Of a stretch of 64,000 nucleotides of DNA, positions 20,901 through 29,656 are shown piece after piece. Under the pieces are notes generated by a model. The model did no database searches and was not told where the DNA came from. It worked only from the letters and a program-made list of their open reading frames with translations. Origin of the DNA: CAWATZ01 sp963784995. Its GTDB lineage: Bacteria; Planctomycetota; Planctomycetia; Gemmatales; Gemmataceae. The stretch covers positions 1,426,001 to 1,490,000 of the forward strand of contig CAWATZ010000003.1 of the NCBI GenBank assembly GCA_963784995.1. The letters are read 5' to 3'. A program made the translations under genes and the position numbers. Every line of letters begins with the position of its first letter. Positions within the stretch are counted from its first letter, which is position 1.

Positions 20901-21103
20901 GCTCCCAGATGACGTTCAGTTCTTCGCCCAGGCCGTCGTCCTCGACCGACGACAAGCGTGACGAGATGCTGCGGCGACTCCAGGCCGGTTTGCAGACGGT
21001 CGGGCGGCAGCGTGCTGGCGGAAACGTCCGTGACCATCCAGTTGCGTGACCGGACGCTGACCATCTGCCCCTGTTCGGGCCTGTCGGGGACGAGGACAGC
21101 CAT
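17912..21103 (-). CDS. drmD: DISARM helicase DrmD (SNF2-like)
   Basis: First gene of the DISARM cluster and the marker of class 1, about 1,060 residues, SNF2/superfamily-2 ATPase. Motifs in order: LLIADDVGLGKTIEAGMVAL (Walker A, near 20680), ILIVCPASLQVQWQEQM (Ia, near 20580), KFDLLIVDEAHNCAP (DEAH), KLFLTATPHNGYPESF (III), RVILFTEYRATQNWL, ILLATDAAAEGLNLQNHCYR (V) and IPWNPNRLEQRNGRIDRHGQ (VI). The protein is otherwise complete, from MAVLVPDRPEQGQ at 21103 to FLVPERMR at 17912. It is broken by about a dozen single-base shifts (near 20960, 20600, 20505, 19445, 19375, 19170, 18895, 18755, 18480, 18215, 18183, 18150 and 18080), the highest density in the window. Confidence 0.85.
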
Positions 21104-21237
21104 GCGGACCTCTTGTTAACGCAGGACTGCAAACATCCTACGATGCCGGAATGTCGCATGCAAGAAGGAACCGCGAGCGCAGCAGTTGGCGATTACCCGT
21201 GGAACGGTCTCCCTGCGGGTACTCGGGCCGGGCCGGC

Positions 21238-21333
21238 AAAGGATTGAACCACAGAGACACAGAGACACAGAGAAGAGGCAGATATTTATTTGCCTCTTCT
21301 CTGTGTCTCTGTGTCTCTGTGGTTCAATCCTTT
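21238..21333. repeat. 96-base perfect palindrome of the cacagagacacagag repeat
   Basis: The left arm at 21238-21280 and right arm at 21291-21333 are exact reverse complements over 43 bases, with a 10-base AT-rich loop. The outer parts equal the repeats that flank the GxxExxY gene at 17446 and 17914. It lies between the Pls-like gene and drmD, both leftward. It may fold as a hairpin ending the Pls transcript. By sequence it resembles the two cassette ends with the cargo missing. Confidence 0.85.
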
Positions 21334-21348
21334 AACGAACCGGCTCGC

Positions 21349-24300
21349 TCACTCCATCGCCTGGGCCGGGATGCCGCGCCAGCGGCTGCCGGCCGGCAGC
21401 GTCTCGCCCTTCATCACCAGCGACAGCGCGTCCAGCTCCGCTCCCGCCGTCAGCTCGGCGTCGTAGAGGACCACCGCACGCGGTCCCACGGTGCAGCCGG
21501 GGCCGATCGTCACCGTGGACATCTTCATGACGCGGTCCTCAAACAGGTGCGTCTGCAGCGATGCCTGCCCGGACACGGCGGCGGCGTCGCCAATGCGCAC
21601 CAGGTCGAACTCGGTCAGGTACGACGACTCCACGTACGCCCGCCGGCCGACGCGGGTGCCGAAAAGACGCAGGCCCGGAGCCATCAGCGGCGTGCCGGCC
21701 AGCCAGTGCAAGAGCCACGGCACCGCCACGTTCTCGTACAGGCCCGTGATCAGCTCCGTCCGCCAGACAAAGTGCGACCACTGCGGCTCCACACGCGGCC
21801 GATACCGGCCCATCACCAGCCATTTCAGGGCCGCCGTCGCCAAAGTCAGCAGCGTGCCAATGCCAAGATAGATCGCCGGGAGTGCAAGGAACACCAGCAG
21901 CAGCGGCAGCTCGTCCGCCAGGCTCATCACCGCCAGCACGATCAGGAACAGGCCGGCAAAGGTCAGGGCCGAGGGCAGCACCACGCGCAAAAGCTCGATC
22001 AGCAGCCGGCAAGCGACCAGCCGCAGCGGCGGGCGATACGTCACTGATTCGTCGAAGTTGCCGCTGGCCTGACGCCGCGGCAGGAAAATCGGAGGGGAGC
22101 CCAGCCACGATGAGCCGGCCGGGATCGGGTCGTTTGGCGGCACGGACTGCACGCCGAGCAGGCTGTCCCTGGCCAGCCGGGTGTCTCCCGGCACCAGCGA
22201 GGCGTTGCCGACAAAGCAGCGATCGCCAACGACCGTCTCGCCCAGCACCACGCAGCCATTGTAAAACCGGGCCGCCCCGATCACCGCCAGGTCGGCGACA
22301 AAGCACTCCGACCCCAGAGTCAGCAAGGAGGGATCGATGCGCGACACCGTGGACACCTCGGCACGCGGCCCCACGTGGGTGCCGAGCAAACGCAGGAAGG
22401 GCACCAGGTACAGCGTGGAGTACAGCGAGTTGGTCTGCTCCAGGCTCAGCACCATCAGCCGATCGACCAGCCACTTGCGCAGGCCGAACGAGGAGCGCAA
22501 GGAGTAAATGCCCGGCTTGATCCTCGGCTGGAGCAGCCGTTTGCCCAGCACGACCACGGCGCAGGCGGTCAGCACCTGCAGCAGCCCCGCCACCGGCGTC
22601 AGGGCCAGGCCCAGCCAGAGATCGCCGCCGGACACACCCCAGACCACCACCAGCCCGGGCATCAGGCACACCCACGGCAGCAGTTCCAGGAACAGGAAGC
22701 CGAAGACGAAGCCGGCCAGCAGCAACAGCGGCCAGCGCCCCGGGGCGGGCCGGGCAGCCAGGGCGTCCAGCTGCGGGTCGGGTGCGGTGCGGCGCGCCGG
22801 CGAACCGGCCCAGGTTTCGCCGGCGGGGATCGACTGCCCATTGGCCACCAGCGACTGCTCGGCAACGCGGGCACCGGCGCCGATCTGGCCGCCGCCCTGG
22901 ATCACCGTGTTGGTGCCGACGTAGGCCCCGGCGCCGACGTGCAGCGGAGCGACGTGCAGGAAGCCGTTGGCGACGTGTCCGGGGTCCAGCTCCACGTCGT
23001 AGCCGATGCTGGCGCCGTCGCCAATCTCGATCTGGTCGGGCAGGTCGAACCGGGCTGAACCGAGATGGCAGCCCCGACCGATCCGGGCACCCAGGAGGCG
23101 GAGGTAGGGGGCCAGCAACGGCGAGCCGGCCAGGTAATCCAGCGGCGCGGTTTGCAGCACCTTGCGCACCAGCCACCAGCGACAGAAGAACCAGCCCCAC
23201 AAGGGGTAACGTCCTGGCCGGACCCGCCCCAGCAGCAGCCACTTGGCCAGGACCGGCAACAGCAGGTGCAGCAGCGGCGCGCAGGCGACCACCGCCGCCA
23301 GGCCGGCCGCCATCTGGCCTGTGGTCAGCGTCTCCTCCGCCAGCAGAAGCACCACCAGCACCGTCGGCGCCAGCCAGGGGATCAGGTAGCAGCACAGCAG
23401 CAGCAGCTGCACCAGGCCGGCCGCCAGGACACGACCGGTGCTGTGCCGTTTCGTGGCCACAGGCGGCTCGCCTGTGGTTTCCGGACTCACAGGCGAGCCG
23501 CCTGTGGCCCCAAGCGCAGGCCGGCCTGCCGGCCGGAGCGCATGCAGGCATACGTGCCGGGCCAGAGCGCGGACGTTGGGGTGGGCGTACAGGTCGGCGA
23601 TGGCCAGGTGGCGCATGGCCGGACTGCGGCGCAGCTCGGACACAACCTGGGCGGCGAACAGCGAATGGCCGCCCAGGTCCAGAAAGAAATCGGCCTCGAC
23701 GGAACAGACCTCGTGGCCGAAGGTCCGCGACCAGACGGCCAGGATCTCCTGCTCCAGCGGCGTCTCTGGCAGCACGGCTTCGTCGCAGCCGCCCACCGCA
23801 AGACGTGGCCCAACCGGCCGGGGCAACTGGGAACGGTCGGCCTTGTTGCTGGGCAGCATTGGGATCGCTTCCAGCGGCTCGACGTACGCCGGCACCATGT
23901 AGGAGGGCAGGCGAAGCCGGAGCGTCTCATGCAACCGCCGCCGCAAGGCCGGGAATTCCGGAGTGCCGCGCGGCACGACGTAGGCCGCCAGGTCCGCGGC
24001 GGCTCCCTCGCCGGTAATCAGCGTGACCAGGCAGTTGACCACGCTGCTGTCCTCCAGCAGGACCGCCTCGACCTCGCCCAGCTCAATGCGAAAGCCGCGG
24101 ACCTTGACCTGGGTGTCGATGCGGCCCAGGAACTCGATCTCGCCCTCGGGTGTGAAGCGGCCCAGGTCGCCGGTGCGGTACATCCGGGCCGCGCCGCCGG
24201 CAAACGGGTCGGGGAGGAACTTCTCCGCGGTCAGCTCGGGCCGGTTCAGGTAGCCGACCCCGACGCTCGGCCCCCCCAGGCAGATCTCGCCCGCAACGCC

Positions 24301-25458
24301 GGGGGGCACCGGCCGAAGGGCTTCGTCGAGGACGTAAGCGGTATAGGTCGGCAGCGGCTTGCCAATGGTCACCGGCCGGTCGGGGCTCAGCTCGCCCCAG
24401 GTGGCGGTCACCGTCGTTTCGGTCGGCCCGTAGGTGTTGAGCATGCGCCGCCCCGGCAGGCCCCAGCGCCGGACCAGCTCCGGCGGGCACACCTCGCCGC
24501 CGACAATCAAGGTACGCAGCGTGGGCACGTCGCGCTCCAGGGTCGCCAGCAGCGTCGGCACACAGCCGAGGACGGTGATCCCCTGCTCGATGAGAAAATC
24601 ATTCAGCCCGGCGCCGATGCGGCGATGGTCGGTCGGGCCAGCCACCAGGGTGGCGCCGGCCGCGAAGGCAATCCAGATCTCCTCAATCGAGAAATCGAAG
24701 GCGAAGCTGATGCCCTGGTAGACGCGGTCGCGGGCGGTGACGTCATACACCGGGGCACAGGCCCCGAGGTAGTTGCAGACGTTGCCGTGGTTGATGGCCA
24801 CGCCCTTGGGCCGGCCGGTCGTCCCCGAGGTGTAGATGACGTAGCAGAGGGGGTCAGCGGCCTCCGGGATCTCCGGGCGGTCCGCCGGCTCGGCAGCGAT
24901 GGCCGTCGTGTCGCTGTCCAGGTCCAGCAGCGAGCACTTGACGCCGGCCAGAGGGTTGGCGAACTGAGCCGTGCCTCGCACGCCTGCGTGCGCTCCGGCC
25001 GGCAGGCCGGCCTGCGCTATGAGCAGACCGAACCCCGCGTCCTCGGCGATGAAGGCAATCCGCTCCGCCGGGAAGGCCGGGTCGAGCGGCACGAAGGCAG
25101 CGCCGCATTTGAGGATGGCGAGCTGGGCCGCGTAGGCAGGCACTGAGCGGTCCAGCAGCAAACCGACCCGGTCGCCCGGACGCACTCCCTTGCGAGCCAG
25201 GTAGTGGGCAAGCTGATTGGCCCGGGCCTCCAGTTCGGCGTAGCTGAGGCGCTCCTCCCCGCACACCAGGGCCAGAGCGCCGGGGCAGCAGTCACAGGTG
25301 CGTTCAAACCAATGGTGCAGGCGCGGCGGCTTGCTTCCCGACCTGTCGGGCAGGCCCGACAGAAGCAGCTCTTCAGAAACGGCGGCCGGGGCAGATACCC
25401 GTACGTTCCTGTGGGACAGCGGTTGCGCGGTGCCATTGAGCCGGGAAATCATTGACAT
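21349..25458 (-). CDS. Pls/PosA-type non-ribosomal peptide synthetase
   Basis: Single-module synthetase of 1,369 residues: adenylation domain, carrier domain, membrane segments and hexapeptide-repeat C-terminal regions. This is the layout and length of the Pls/PosA family, whose founder is the epsilon-poly-lysine synthetase. Adenylation motifs: YTSGTTGRPKG (209-219), FDFSIEE (254-260), NTYGPTETTV (341-350), YRTGDLGRF (427-435), and NKAD with Lys539. The carrier site is FFLDLGGHSLFAAQV with Ser599. From about residue 675 hydrophobic helices alternate with left-handed beta-helix repeats (IGDGASIGYDVELDPGHVA; VGAGAYVGTNTVIQGGGQIG). The likely product is a short amino-acid homopolymer or conjugate, with the substrate not readable by eye. 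The frame is intact although three repeat-derived segments interrupt it. An upstream Met is at 25458, and another at 25452. Confidence 0.82.
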   Translation of the reverse strand: MSMISRLNGTAQPLSHRNVRVSAPAAVSEELLLSGLPDRSGSKPPRLHHWFERTCDCCPGALALVCGEERLSYAELEARANQLAHYLARKGVRPGDRVGLLLDRSVPAYAAQLAILKCGAAFVPLDPAFPAERIAFIAEDAGFGLLIAQAGLPAGAHAGVRGTAQFANPLAGVKCSLLDLDSDTTAIAAEPADRPEIPEAADPLCYVIYTSGTTGRPKGVAINHGNVCNYLGACAPVYDVTARDRVYQGISFAFDFSIEEIWIAFAAGATLVAGPTDHRRIGAGLNDFLIEQGITVLGCVPTLLATLERDVPTLRTLIVGGEVCPPELVRRWGLPGRRMLNTYGPTETTVTATWGELSPDRPVTIGKPLPTYTAYVLDEALRPVPPGVAGEICLGGPSVGVGYLNRPELTAEKFLPDPFAGGAARMYRTGDLGRFTPEGEIEFLGRIDTQVKVRGFRIELGEVEAVLLEDSSVVNCLVTLITGEGAAADLAAYVVPRGTPEFPALRRRLHETLRLRLPSYMVPAYVEPLEAIPMLPSNKADRSQLPRPVGPRLAVGGCDEAVLPETPLEQEILAVWSRTFGHEVCSVEADFFLDLGGHSLFAAQVVSELRRSPAMRHLAIADLYAHPNVRALARHVCLHALRPAGRPALGATGGSPVSPETTGEPPVATKRHSTGRVLAAGLVQLLLLCCYLIPWLAPTVLVVLLLAEETLTTGQMAAGLAAVVACAPLLHLLLPVLAKWLLLGRVRPGRYPLWGWFFCRWWLVRKVLQTAPLDYLAGSPLLAPYLRLLGARIGRGCHLGSARFDLPDQIEIGDGASIGYDVELDPGHVANGFLHVAPLHVGAGAYVGTNTVIQGGGQIGAGARVAEQSLVANGQSIPAGETWAGSPARRTAPDPQLDALAARPAPGRWPLLLLAGFVFGFLFLELLPWVCLMPGLVVVWGVSGGDLWLGLALTPVAGLLQVLTACAVVVLGKRLLQPRIKPGIYSLRSSFGLRKWLVDRLMVLSLEQTNSLYSTLYLVPFLRLLGTHVGPRAEVSTVSRIDPSLLTLGSECFVADLAVIGAARFYNGCVVLGETVVGDRCFVGNASLVPGDTRLARDSLLGVQSVPPNDPIPAGSSWLGSPPIFLPRRQASGNFDESVTYRPPLRLVACRLLIELLRVVLPSALTFAGLFLIVLAVMSLADELPLLLVFLALPAIYLGIGTLLTLATAALKWLVMGRYRPRVEPQWSHFVWRTELITGLYENVAVPWLLHWLAGTPLMAPGLRLFGTRVGRRAYVESSYLTEFDLVRIGDAAAVSGQASLQTHLFEDRVMKMSTVTIGPGCTVGPRAVVLYDAELTAGAELDALSLVMKGETLPAGSRWRGIPAQAME
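23455..23557. repeat. two palindromic elements inside the Pls coding region
   Basis: A perfect 22-base inverted repeat (23455-23476 with 23488-23509, core caggcggctcgcctgtg) is joined to a second element at 23514-23557 (gcaggccggcctgccggcc and onward). Together they encode residues ~636-672, just after the carrier domain. The second element recurs in opposite orientation at 24978-25018 in the same gene. They are read through in frame. Confidence 0.85.
24978..25018. repeat. second copy of the coding-embedded element, inverted
   Basis: The reverse complement matches 23514-23557 exactly for the first ~30 bases and closely after that. It encodes residues ~148-162 of the Pls-like protein (AQAGLPAGAHAGVRG), between adenylation core motifs, where a surface insertion should be tolerated. 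Confidence 0.8.
25336..25366. repeat. short palindrome in the N-terminal Pls coding region
   Basis: The sequence cccgacctgtcgggcaggcc, continuing to cgacagaa, contains ctgtcggg and cccgacag arms (25343-25350 and 25355-25362). It encodes LLSGLPDRSGSK (residues 32-43), before the adenylation domain proper. Confidence 0.6.
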
Positions 25459-25555
25459 TGATCCGGTGTGCCTGTTCCTGGGTTGACGGTCAATGGAGGG
25501 ATGCTGTTGGATCTAACACCGCCGGGCCGGACAGGTAACGCGAAAAGCGCTCTTT

Positions 25556-25696
25556 CTCCCCTCTCCCCTTGTGGGAGAGGGGTTGGGGGGTGAGGGGTTG
25601 CCTTTGATTTATCGTTTCGTGCTGACCCGAGTGAGCGCGAAACGATAAATCAGCAAACCCCTCACCCCCAACCCACTCCCACAAGGGGAGAGGGGA
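25556..25696. repeat. nested 141-base palindrome
   Basis: Outer arms are 25556-25600 and 25654-25696 (cccctctccccttgtgggag against ctcccacaaggggagagggg). The inner arms are tgatttatcgtttcg (25605-25619) and cgaaacgataaatca (25638-25652). It fills the gap between the Pls-like gene and the hypothetical gene at 25714, both leftward. The inner hairpin recurs at 56163-56208. It may act as a transcription stop, though no T-run follows. Confidence 0.85.
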
Positions 25697-25713
25697 GTTT
25701 TGTCCGCTGATCC

Positions 25714-26415
25714 TTATTCGGGACAGCCTTGTTCCAGCCAGTGCAGCAGCTGTTGCTTCTCCTTGCGGCTCAGGGCATGCACGGCCTCCACCGCCTGCTG
25801 ATACGCTTCCGACCCGCGCCGGCCTTTTGATTGAGGTGTGCCTGGCTCGTCGTTCTCCCGGGGCGGTTGCGGCAACTGGCCGCGGGCCCAGTCCACCAGA
25901 CGCTCCAGGTCGGCTTCGGTGTACGAGGCCGCGGTCTGGAGCATCTGGCAGACCAGGTCGCTGCCGCCATCGGCCAGCAGGGCCAGGTAATCGGCCTGGC
26001 AGCGCGTCGCCTGCTGTCCGAAGCCCAGCGCCTTGCCTTTCAGCCGGCCGATGCGCGGATGCAGCTGTTTCTTGAGGGCGACGTAGACGACAAAGGCAGC
26101 GAAGAGTTCGTCTGCCTGGCCGTCCTGGCCGAGCGCGTCCCAGTCGCCCCACTCCGTCTTGCCGACGAGCGAGACAAATAGCCCCTGTTCCTGGGTCCAC
26201 AGGATCAGGGCCTGGTCCGCGGTCGTGCTGACCGCGATCGTCTGGCCTTGCTCCAGGCGCTTCCGCAGGGCCTTTTCTCGACCTGTCCAGCGGGCTGGAC
26301 CATCGGGCGCAGTTGGCCCGGCCCGAGCTTTCCTGGGCAGGATTGAGTCCGGCGAACCGTTCGCGCCAGGCTTGGGCAGCGCCTTGTCTGCACGGGCAGG
26401 GTCATCTTTGGGCAC
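25714..26415 (-). CDS. hypothetical protein
   Basis: Unrecognised soluble protein of 233 residues. It starts with GTG at 26415, placed by a good Shine-Dalgarno (ggaggctgctgtg). The N-terminal ~45 residues are Pro/Lys-rich and probably disordered. The middle (ALILWTQEQGLFVSLVGKTE, then ADELFAAFVVYVALKKQL) looks like a small alpha/beta domain, and the C-terminus is helical (LSRKEKQQLLHWLEQGCPE). There is no signal peptide or membrane helix. It lies downstream of the kinase and sigma genes on the same strand, 73 bases beyond the kinase stop, so it may be co-transcribed. Confidence 0.6.
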   Translation of the reverse strand: MPKDDPARADKALPKPGANGSPDSILPRKARAGPTAPDGPARWTGREKALRKRLEQGQTIAVSTTADQALILWTQEQGLFVSLVGKTEWGDWDALGQDGQADELFAAFVVYVALKKQLHPRIGRLKGKALGFGQQATRCQADYLALLADGGSDLVCQMLQTAASYTEADLERLVDWARGQLPQPPRENDEPGTPQSKGRRGSEAYQQAVEAVHALSRKEKQQLLHWLEQGCPE

Positions 26416-26488
26416 AGCAGCCTCCGGGAGTGGGGGTGTTGACCATCCGTAGTCTTCTCCCTCGTTTGAAAACAGGATCGAGCGTTGT

Positions 26489-28896
26489 TCAGGGCCTTCG
26501 GACTCCTCCCCAGGGATTGTGGCGTGGGTCCGGGGCGCCGTGACCGGGAGGGCGGTGGTGCAGGACCTGGAACAGGTTGAGGGCGGGGTCCGGGGGCCGC
26601 GGCAGCGGTGTCAGGCGGACGTCGCCCTGGAAGGGGGGGCCGACCAGGTCCTGCCAGCGCTCCTTCTGCCGGGTCGTCAGCAGGCTCAGGACCTGGTCCT
26701 GAAGGCTTTTTGGTCCGCCCCCGCCTTTCTTGCCCCCAGGACCACCAAAGCTGCGCCGGGGGCCGACCTGGGGCAGGGGAAAGTGCCCGGGTTCCAGGAG
26801 CATCCGGACCTTGCCCTTCTGCTCCAGGGTCAACTCCAGTTTCCCGGCGATCAGGGGGTCCTTGAAGGCCTCCACGCCCCGCAGTTGCAAGGCGATCTGC
26901 TGCAGCCGTTTGGCCTGGGCGGGCTGCAGCACGTTCTTCAGCCCCTTTTGCTGGCGGGCGAGTTCCTCCCAGCGGGCCCGGCCATCCTCGAACTTCACCG
27001 GCCAGCCCTTGCCGAAGGGCTCTCGGCGCTTGTCGGGGGCCGGCCCCAGTTGCTTCAGCTGCTCGGCGGTCAGCTTCAGGTCCGCCTGCACGGCCGGCTC
27101 CCAGAGCAACTGCAACTCCCGGCCGCCCGGACCGGGGCCGCTCGGGCTGCACAGGGAGGAAAAGGTCCAGTCCAGGGCGGCCAGGTTGTGATGGTTGGGA
27201 TCGCTGTGCCTCAGCCGGTCCGCGTACGGGCGGGCCCGTTCCAGGGTCTCCAGAGCCTTCTCCTGTTCACCAAAGGTGTTGAGGATCAGGGCCACGTGCA
27301 GGAAGCTCCCGAACAGATCATCCTGCATGCTGGGGGGGACCTCCTGCCAGTGGTCGATAAACTCCTGGTAGTAATCCTTGACCGACTCCAGGGCCTTGCG
27401 GCGCAGCTCCTGCAATTCCGGCTTGTCCTTCAGCTCCGTATCGCATAGTTCGGCCAGGTAGTCCAGGTGGCCCTGGGCCTTGAGGAACAGCTCCCAGCGC
27501 TGGTTGTGTTCCGCCTCAGCCTTGTCCAGGGCCTTCTGGGTCTGAAGCAGCGCCTTCTTGGTCTCGGCCTGTTCACGGGCCAGCAGCATGGCGCCAAACA
27601 GCAACCCCAGTACCCCCAGCACCGCCGTCGCGCAGGCGGCCACCATCACGGAGCGATGCCGCCGGGACCATCGGGCCGCCCGCTGCAGGTAGGTCGGCCG
27701 GCGGGCCTTGATCGGCCGATCCTCGAGGAAGCGCCGCAGGTCGTCCGCCAGCTCCCGGGCGCTGCCGTAGCGGCGGTCCGGCTCCTTGGCCATCGCCTTG
27801 AGGACAATCGTTTCCAGGTCGGCGGGGATGGCCGGGTTGCGAAACGTGGGCGGCCAGGGCTCCTCCTCGGCGATCTGCCGCAGCAGCACCGGCCGCTCCG
27901 TGGCGTCAAACGCCGGCACCAGGGTCAGCAGCTCGTACAGGGTGGCGCCCAGGGAGTAGACGTCGGTGCGCTGGTCGAGGTTGCGCTGGGCCTGGACCTG
28001 TTCGGGGCTCATGTAGCGCAGGGTGCCCACCAGGTCGCCGGTCTGGGTCACCCCGGAAACGCCTTGCAGCTGGGCCAGGCCGAAGTCGGTCACGTAGACG
28101 TTACCCTGGCCGTCGCGCAGCAGGTTCCCCGGTTTGATGTCCCGGTGGATCACCCCCATCTCGTGGGCGTACTCCAGGGCGTCGGCCCCCTGGATCATCA
28201 ACCGCACCGCCGATTGAAAATAGGCCCGGCTGCGGATCGACTGAACCGTCGTGGCCGCGACCGGACCCTGCTCGGCGGGGCATTCCGCCAGCGGCTCCGC
28301 CTCGGCCTGGAAGAGTTGCGTCGTTGGCGGCTCGGCCGGTATCTCCGCTTGCCCCTCTTTCTGGAGCCCGGCAATGACGTCGGCCAGGCTCTGCCCCTCG
28401 ACGTACTGCATGGCGTAGTACCAGACGCCGCGCTCGCAGCCGATGGAATAGATGGGGACGATGTTGGAGTGGTGCAGCTGAGCAGCGGCCTGCGCTTCCA
28501 GGCGGAAGCGCTGCAGGTGGCGCGGATCGAGGGCGGCGGCCATGGGCAGGATCTTCAGGGCCACGCGCCGGCCCAGGGACATCTGGTCCGCCTCGTAGAC
28601 CACGCCCATGCCGCCCCGGCCGATCTCCCGGATCAGGTGGAAATCGCCCAGGGAGCCGAGCGCCCGGGGACGCTCACCGGGAGCACGGGGCGTCCCGTCA
28701 GGGGGGAACTGGACTGCTGCATCACCTGCATGGCCGGCAGCAGTTCCCGCAGGATGTCGGCGATCAGGGGATAGCCCTGGCTGAACTCCTCCACGTTCAC
28801 CGGGTCGCCGCTCTGGGCGCGCTCCAGGAAAGCGTCGGTCGCCTCGGCGATCAACCCTTCCAGATCGTTGTCTTCCAGCGAGAGTGCATCGTTCAC
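26489..28896 (-). CDS. Ser/Thr protein kinase, membrane anchored
   Basis: Eukaryote-like protein kinase of about 800 residues. The GTG at 28896 overlaps the TGA of the sigma gene (28893-28896). The N-terminal region, AFLERAQSGDPVNVEEFSQG to LLPAMQVMQQ, is the helical segment that usually precedes planctomycete kinases. A one-base shift at about 28700 moves the frame before IREIGRGGMGVVYEADQ. The catalytic Lys is in RVALKILPM, the loop is IHRDIKPGNLLRDG, the metal site is VTDFGLAQ, and the activation segment reads GTLRYMSPEQ. One membrane helix follows (ATAVLGVLGLLFGAMLL). The rest is a charged, helical extracytoplasmic region with PRSFGGPGGKKGGGG. Coupling to an ECF sigma gene suggests a signalling pair. 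Confidence 0.85.
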
Positions 28897-29525
28897 AGTT
28901 GCGACTCCGTCAATCCGCTTTCCGTCAAGAGTTTGTGCAATCGGAGCAGGGCCCGGCCGTGCCGTTTGCGGGCGGCTGCGGGAGCGATTTCCAGGATGCA
29001 GGCCGCCTCGTCGTAGGAGAGCCCTTCGTAGGTGCGCATCAGCAGGATTTCTCGATCCAGGTCCTCCAGCTGGGCGACGGCATCGCGCACGCGCTGGGCA
29101 AGCTCCACCTGGGCGACTTGCTGGCTGGGAGTGGGATCGCGAGCGGCCAGCTGCTGCGCCAGCTGCACCGAGGAGGCATCGGGCAAGGGCAGTTCCCGTC
29201 CCACGGCCCGCTTGCCGGCTTCCAGGTGCTTGCGTTCCAGCATGCGCAGCCGTTCGTGGGCCGTCTTCCGCAGCCACAACCGGAAGGGCATCGGGTTACG
29301 GCGGAGGAAGCTGGGCAGCTGCCGAAACGCCTCCAGCTGGGTCTCCTGCAGGACGTCGGCCGGGTCGATCCGGCCGCGCAGCCGGGGATCGAGCCGCAAA
29401 CCGATGAACTGTTGCAAGGCGGGTTGGTGCAGGGCAAACAACCGCGTAAACGCCTCGCGGTCCCCCCCCTGGATGCGGGCCAGCAGCTGGAGCGTTTCTT
29501 CCGAGTCTGGCTTGACCGTGACCAT
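28893..29525 (-). CDS. ECF-type RNA polymerase sigma factor
   Basis: Sigma-70 family ECF factor of 210 residues. Region 2 has DPADVLQETQLEAFRQLPSF and an R-W-L segment (FRLWLRKTAHERLRMLERKH). Region 4 is REILLMRTYEGLSYDEAACI followed by a helix-turn-helix, APAAARKRHGRALLRLHKLL. The ATG at 29525 has a strong Shine-Dalgarno (caggagcggtgaatg). The stop overlaps the GTG of the downstream kinase, so the two are translationally coupled, a common planctomycete pairing in which the kinase may control the sigma factor. No anti-sigma gene is visible. Confidence 0.9.
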   Translation of the reverse strand: MVTVKPDSEETLQLLARIQGGDREAFTRLFALHQPALQQFIGLRLDPRLRGRIDPADVLQETQLEAFRQLPSFLRRNPMPFRLWLRKTAHERLRMLERKHLEAGKRAVGRELPLPDASSVQLAQQLAARDPTPSQQVAQVELAQRVRDAVAQLEDLDREILLMRTYEGLSYDEAACILEIAPAAARKRHGRALLRLHKLLTESGLTESQL

Positions 29526-29589
29526 TCACCGCTCCTGATTCTTTACCTGCAATGATTAAACACCCGTGACCGACCCCCGGTTTCTCTCA

Positions 29590-29645
29590 TCTTTCCCAGC
29601 GAGCCGGGACACAAGCCCGAAGCGCCAGCGAGGGACAAGGTGGGA
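29590..29645. repeat. dispersed repeat remnant (SPKRQRG type)
   Basis: Between the sigma gene and the cyanophycinase-like gene is the sequence cacaagcccgaagcgccagc, continuing gagggaca. In one plus-strand frame it would read TSPKRQRG. I recognise this from many planctomycete intergenic regions as a dispersed repeat and not a gene. Confidence 0.5.
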
Positions 29646-29656
29646 GCGGGGCCAGC

